15,649 nt of DNA from GN02-872 sp963518665 (lineage in GTDB: Bacteria > Patescibacteriota > Gracilibacteria > BD1-5 > UBA6164): assembly GCA_963518665.1 (NCBI GenBank), contig CAUQKR010000022.1:1-15649 (forward strand), given 5' to 3'. Shown one piece after another: positions 14,921-15,649 of this stretch; position 1 is the first letter of the stretch; each line of letters begins with the position of its first letter. The notes below the pieces were generated by a model, which worked only from the letters and a program-made list of their open reading frames with translations, made no database searches and was not told the DNA's origin. A program made the translations under genes and the position numbers.

Positions 14921-15649
14921 TTATTTAAAATTTTTTTTGCTTATAACTTCTCTATAAGCATTCATTTTCTTTTCATTCCAGATTACTAAATCTTTTATTA
15001 CAAGTTTTTCAACTGCTCTGATAAAATTTTCCATAAATTCAAAATCTATTTGTCAATTTAGTGTTGGGATTAGAAGTTCAGTAGATTTTATATCATCTAA
15101 TTTATAACCTCATTGTTGTCAATCATATAAAGAAACAAATTTTTGTATTCAAGTTCACACAAAATATGCTATAAATTTATTCCATACAAAAAAATTTTCC
15201 TTTGGGGTTATTTTATTTATATTTTGAGAACAATAATATTCTTCTCTTTGAAATTTTACATATTTATAATTTCATATAACTGTAGCCGTCAAAGAAAAAG
15301 GTTCATTTGGTTCAAAATCCCTTCTTGCAATTTTTCACTGAATTCAATTATTTTCAAAAGTTCTTCAAACAAAATTTACTCATTCATCTAAAAATTCTAC
15401 TGCATTACTATCTAAAGATTTAGTTCATAAAACATTAAATAAATCACCAATTCTGAATTTTCTAAAGGCAATATTTACCCTATCAGATCAGATCAGATCA
15501 GATCAGATCAGATCAGATCAGATCAGATCAAGTGTAAGCATTTCTTCAAATCTGTCAAGTGCTTTTTGTTCTTTTTCTGTTAAATTATAATCTTTTAATC
15601 AAGTAGCTAAAAGGTAAGCCTCGAGTTCCTCGATGCGTTCAGCCTCGAG
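14921..15649 (-). CDS. restriction-modification specificity (S) subunit, 5' part outside the window, with in-frame 5-bp repeat
   Basis: 242 residues are visible, open from the window edge. They begin LEAERIEELEAYLLATGLKDYNLTEKEQKALDRF in sections typical of the helical linker between the two TRDs of two-domain S subunits, so TRD1 lies beyond 15649. Then come a (DLIGS)n tract encoded by the 5-bp repeat, TRD2 (FRKFRIGDLFNVLG, FVGRTFENNGIQGKI, FSLTATVIGNYKYV, YCSQNINKITP, LLIPTLNGQIDFEFMENF) and the C-terminal helix IRAVEKLVIKDLVIWNEKK. Most Gly codons are TGA. S subunits set the DNA target for the methylase and nuclease. With nine repeat units the frame is open through to TAA at 14921. The first visible codons are GC-rich and unlike the rest. 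Type I versus BcgI-like class cannot be decided here. Confidence 0.85.
14941..15042 (-). repeat. paralogous C-terminal coding repeat, copy B
   Basis: Encodes the end of the upstream S gene; partner of 14367-14468. The proteins differ at few positions (NGEIDFEF/NGQIDFEF, KKIQAYREVIN/KKMNAYREVIS). Confidence 0.85.
15486..15530 (-). repeat. nine-copy pentanucleotide repeat (GATCA plus strand, TGATC coding strand)
   Basis: Nine exact units of GATCA, preceded by the degenerate unit TATCA. On the coding strand TGATC is read as Leu-Asp-Leu-Ile-Gly-Ser, repeating every 15 bases. Each unit contains one GATC palindrome. The next coding bases, TGATAGGGTAA, hold a TAG and a TAA in the two frames that are not used at nine copies. 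Confidence 0.97.
15617..15649 (-). repeat. direct repeat with 24-bp period at the window edge
   Basis: AGCCTCGAG occurs at 15617-15625 and 15641-15649, exactly 24 bases (8 codons) apart, encoding Leu-Glu-Ala twice in the coiled linker of the S subunit. This stretch is GC-rich and uses CTC, GAG and CGC codons that are rare elsewhere in the window. Confidence 0.7.

Noticed and set aside
15486..15530. Repeat array as CRISPR or replication iterons
   Set aside because: Units are 5 bases with no spacers and lie in frame inside an S gene.

Overview
The window comes from an AT-rich bacterium that reads UGA as glycine (genetic code 25). Under the standard code gyrB, prfA, obgE, typA and dut break into fragments. 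With UGA = Gly each becomes one full-length protein, and UGA falls on family-invariant glycines (RF1 GGQ, gyrase Toprim GDSAGGS, the Obg glycine-rich fold), while Trp is still TGG. That code is known from the candidate phyla Absconditabacteria (SR1) and Gracilibacteria; I cannot choose between them from this window.

Layout, left to right. 1-1460: 16S rRNA (minus), cut at its 3' end by the window edge, with two tandem promoters upstream. 1753-2212: four tRNAs (minus): CAU, Ser-GCU, Ser-UGA, Asn-GUU. 2402-4303: gyrB (minus). 4381-5362: two doubtful small frames and a NadM-like nucleotidyltransferase (minus). 5509-6951: a plus-strand island of small accessory genes: a one-TM acidic peptide, a three-TM protein with a nuclease-associated C-terminal domain, a BspA-type leucine-rich-repeat protein, and a Tyr/Asp-rich tail that appears frameshifted. 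6977-10108: prfA, dut and obgE (minus), each with its own promoter and terminator. 10182-11072: an M16-like peptidase with an ochre at codon 8. 11135-11211: a second CAU tRNA. 11373-12392: rpsF-ssb-rpsR (plus), then typA (12521-14323, plus). 14353-15649: two tandem restriction-modification specificity (S) genes (minus), the upstream one leaving the window.

The most interesting locus is the S-gene pair. The upstream gene carries nine copies of a 5-bp repeat between its inter-domain linker and its second target-recognition domain. At nine copies the frame is open; one unit more or less gives an immediate stop. The repeat contains TGA once per 15 bases in every frame, so it can be coding DNA only because UGA is glycine. 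A half-size S gene follows 7 bases downstream with a nearly identical C-terminus. Together they look like a phase-variable specificity switch.

A second theme is promoter architecture: eleven candidate promoters fit TTGACA-like / exactly 16 bases / TATAAT-like, and most protein genes start 30-42 bases after the -10 box, usually without a clear Shine-Dalgarno sequence. Strong hairpin terminators separate nearly all units. Gly-UGA use is uneven: none of 13 Gly codons in rpsF-ssb-rpsR, about half in typA, and most or all in the accessory genes.
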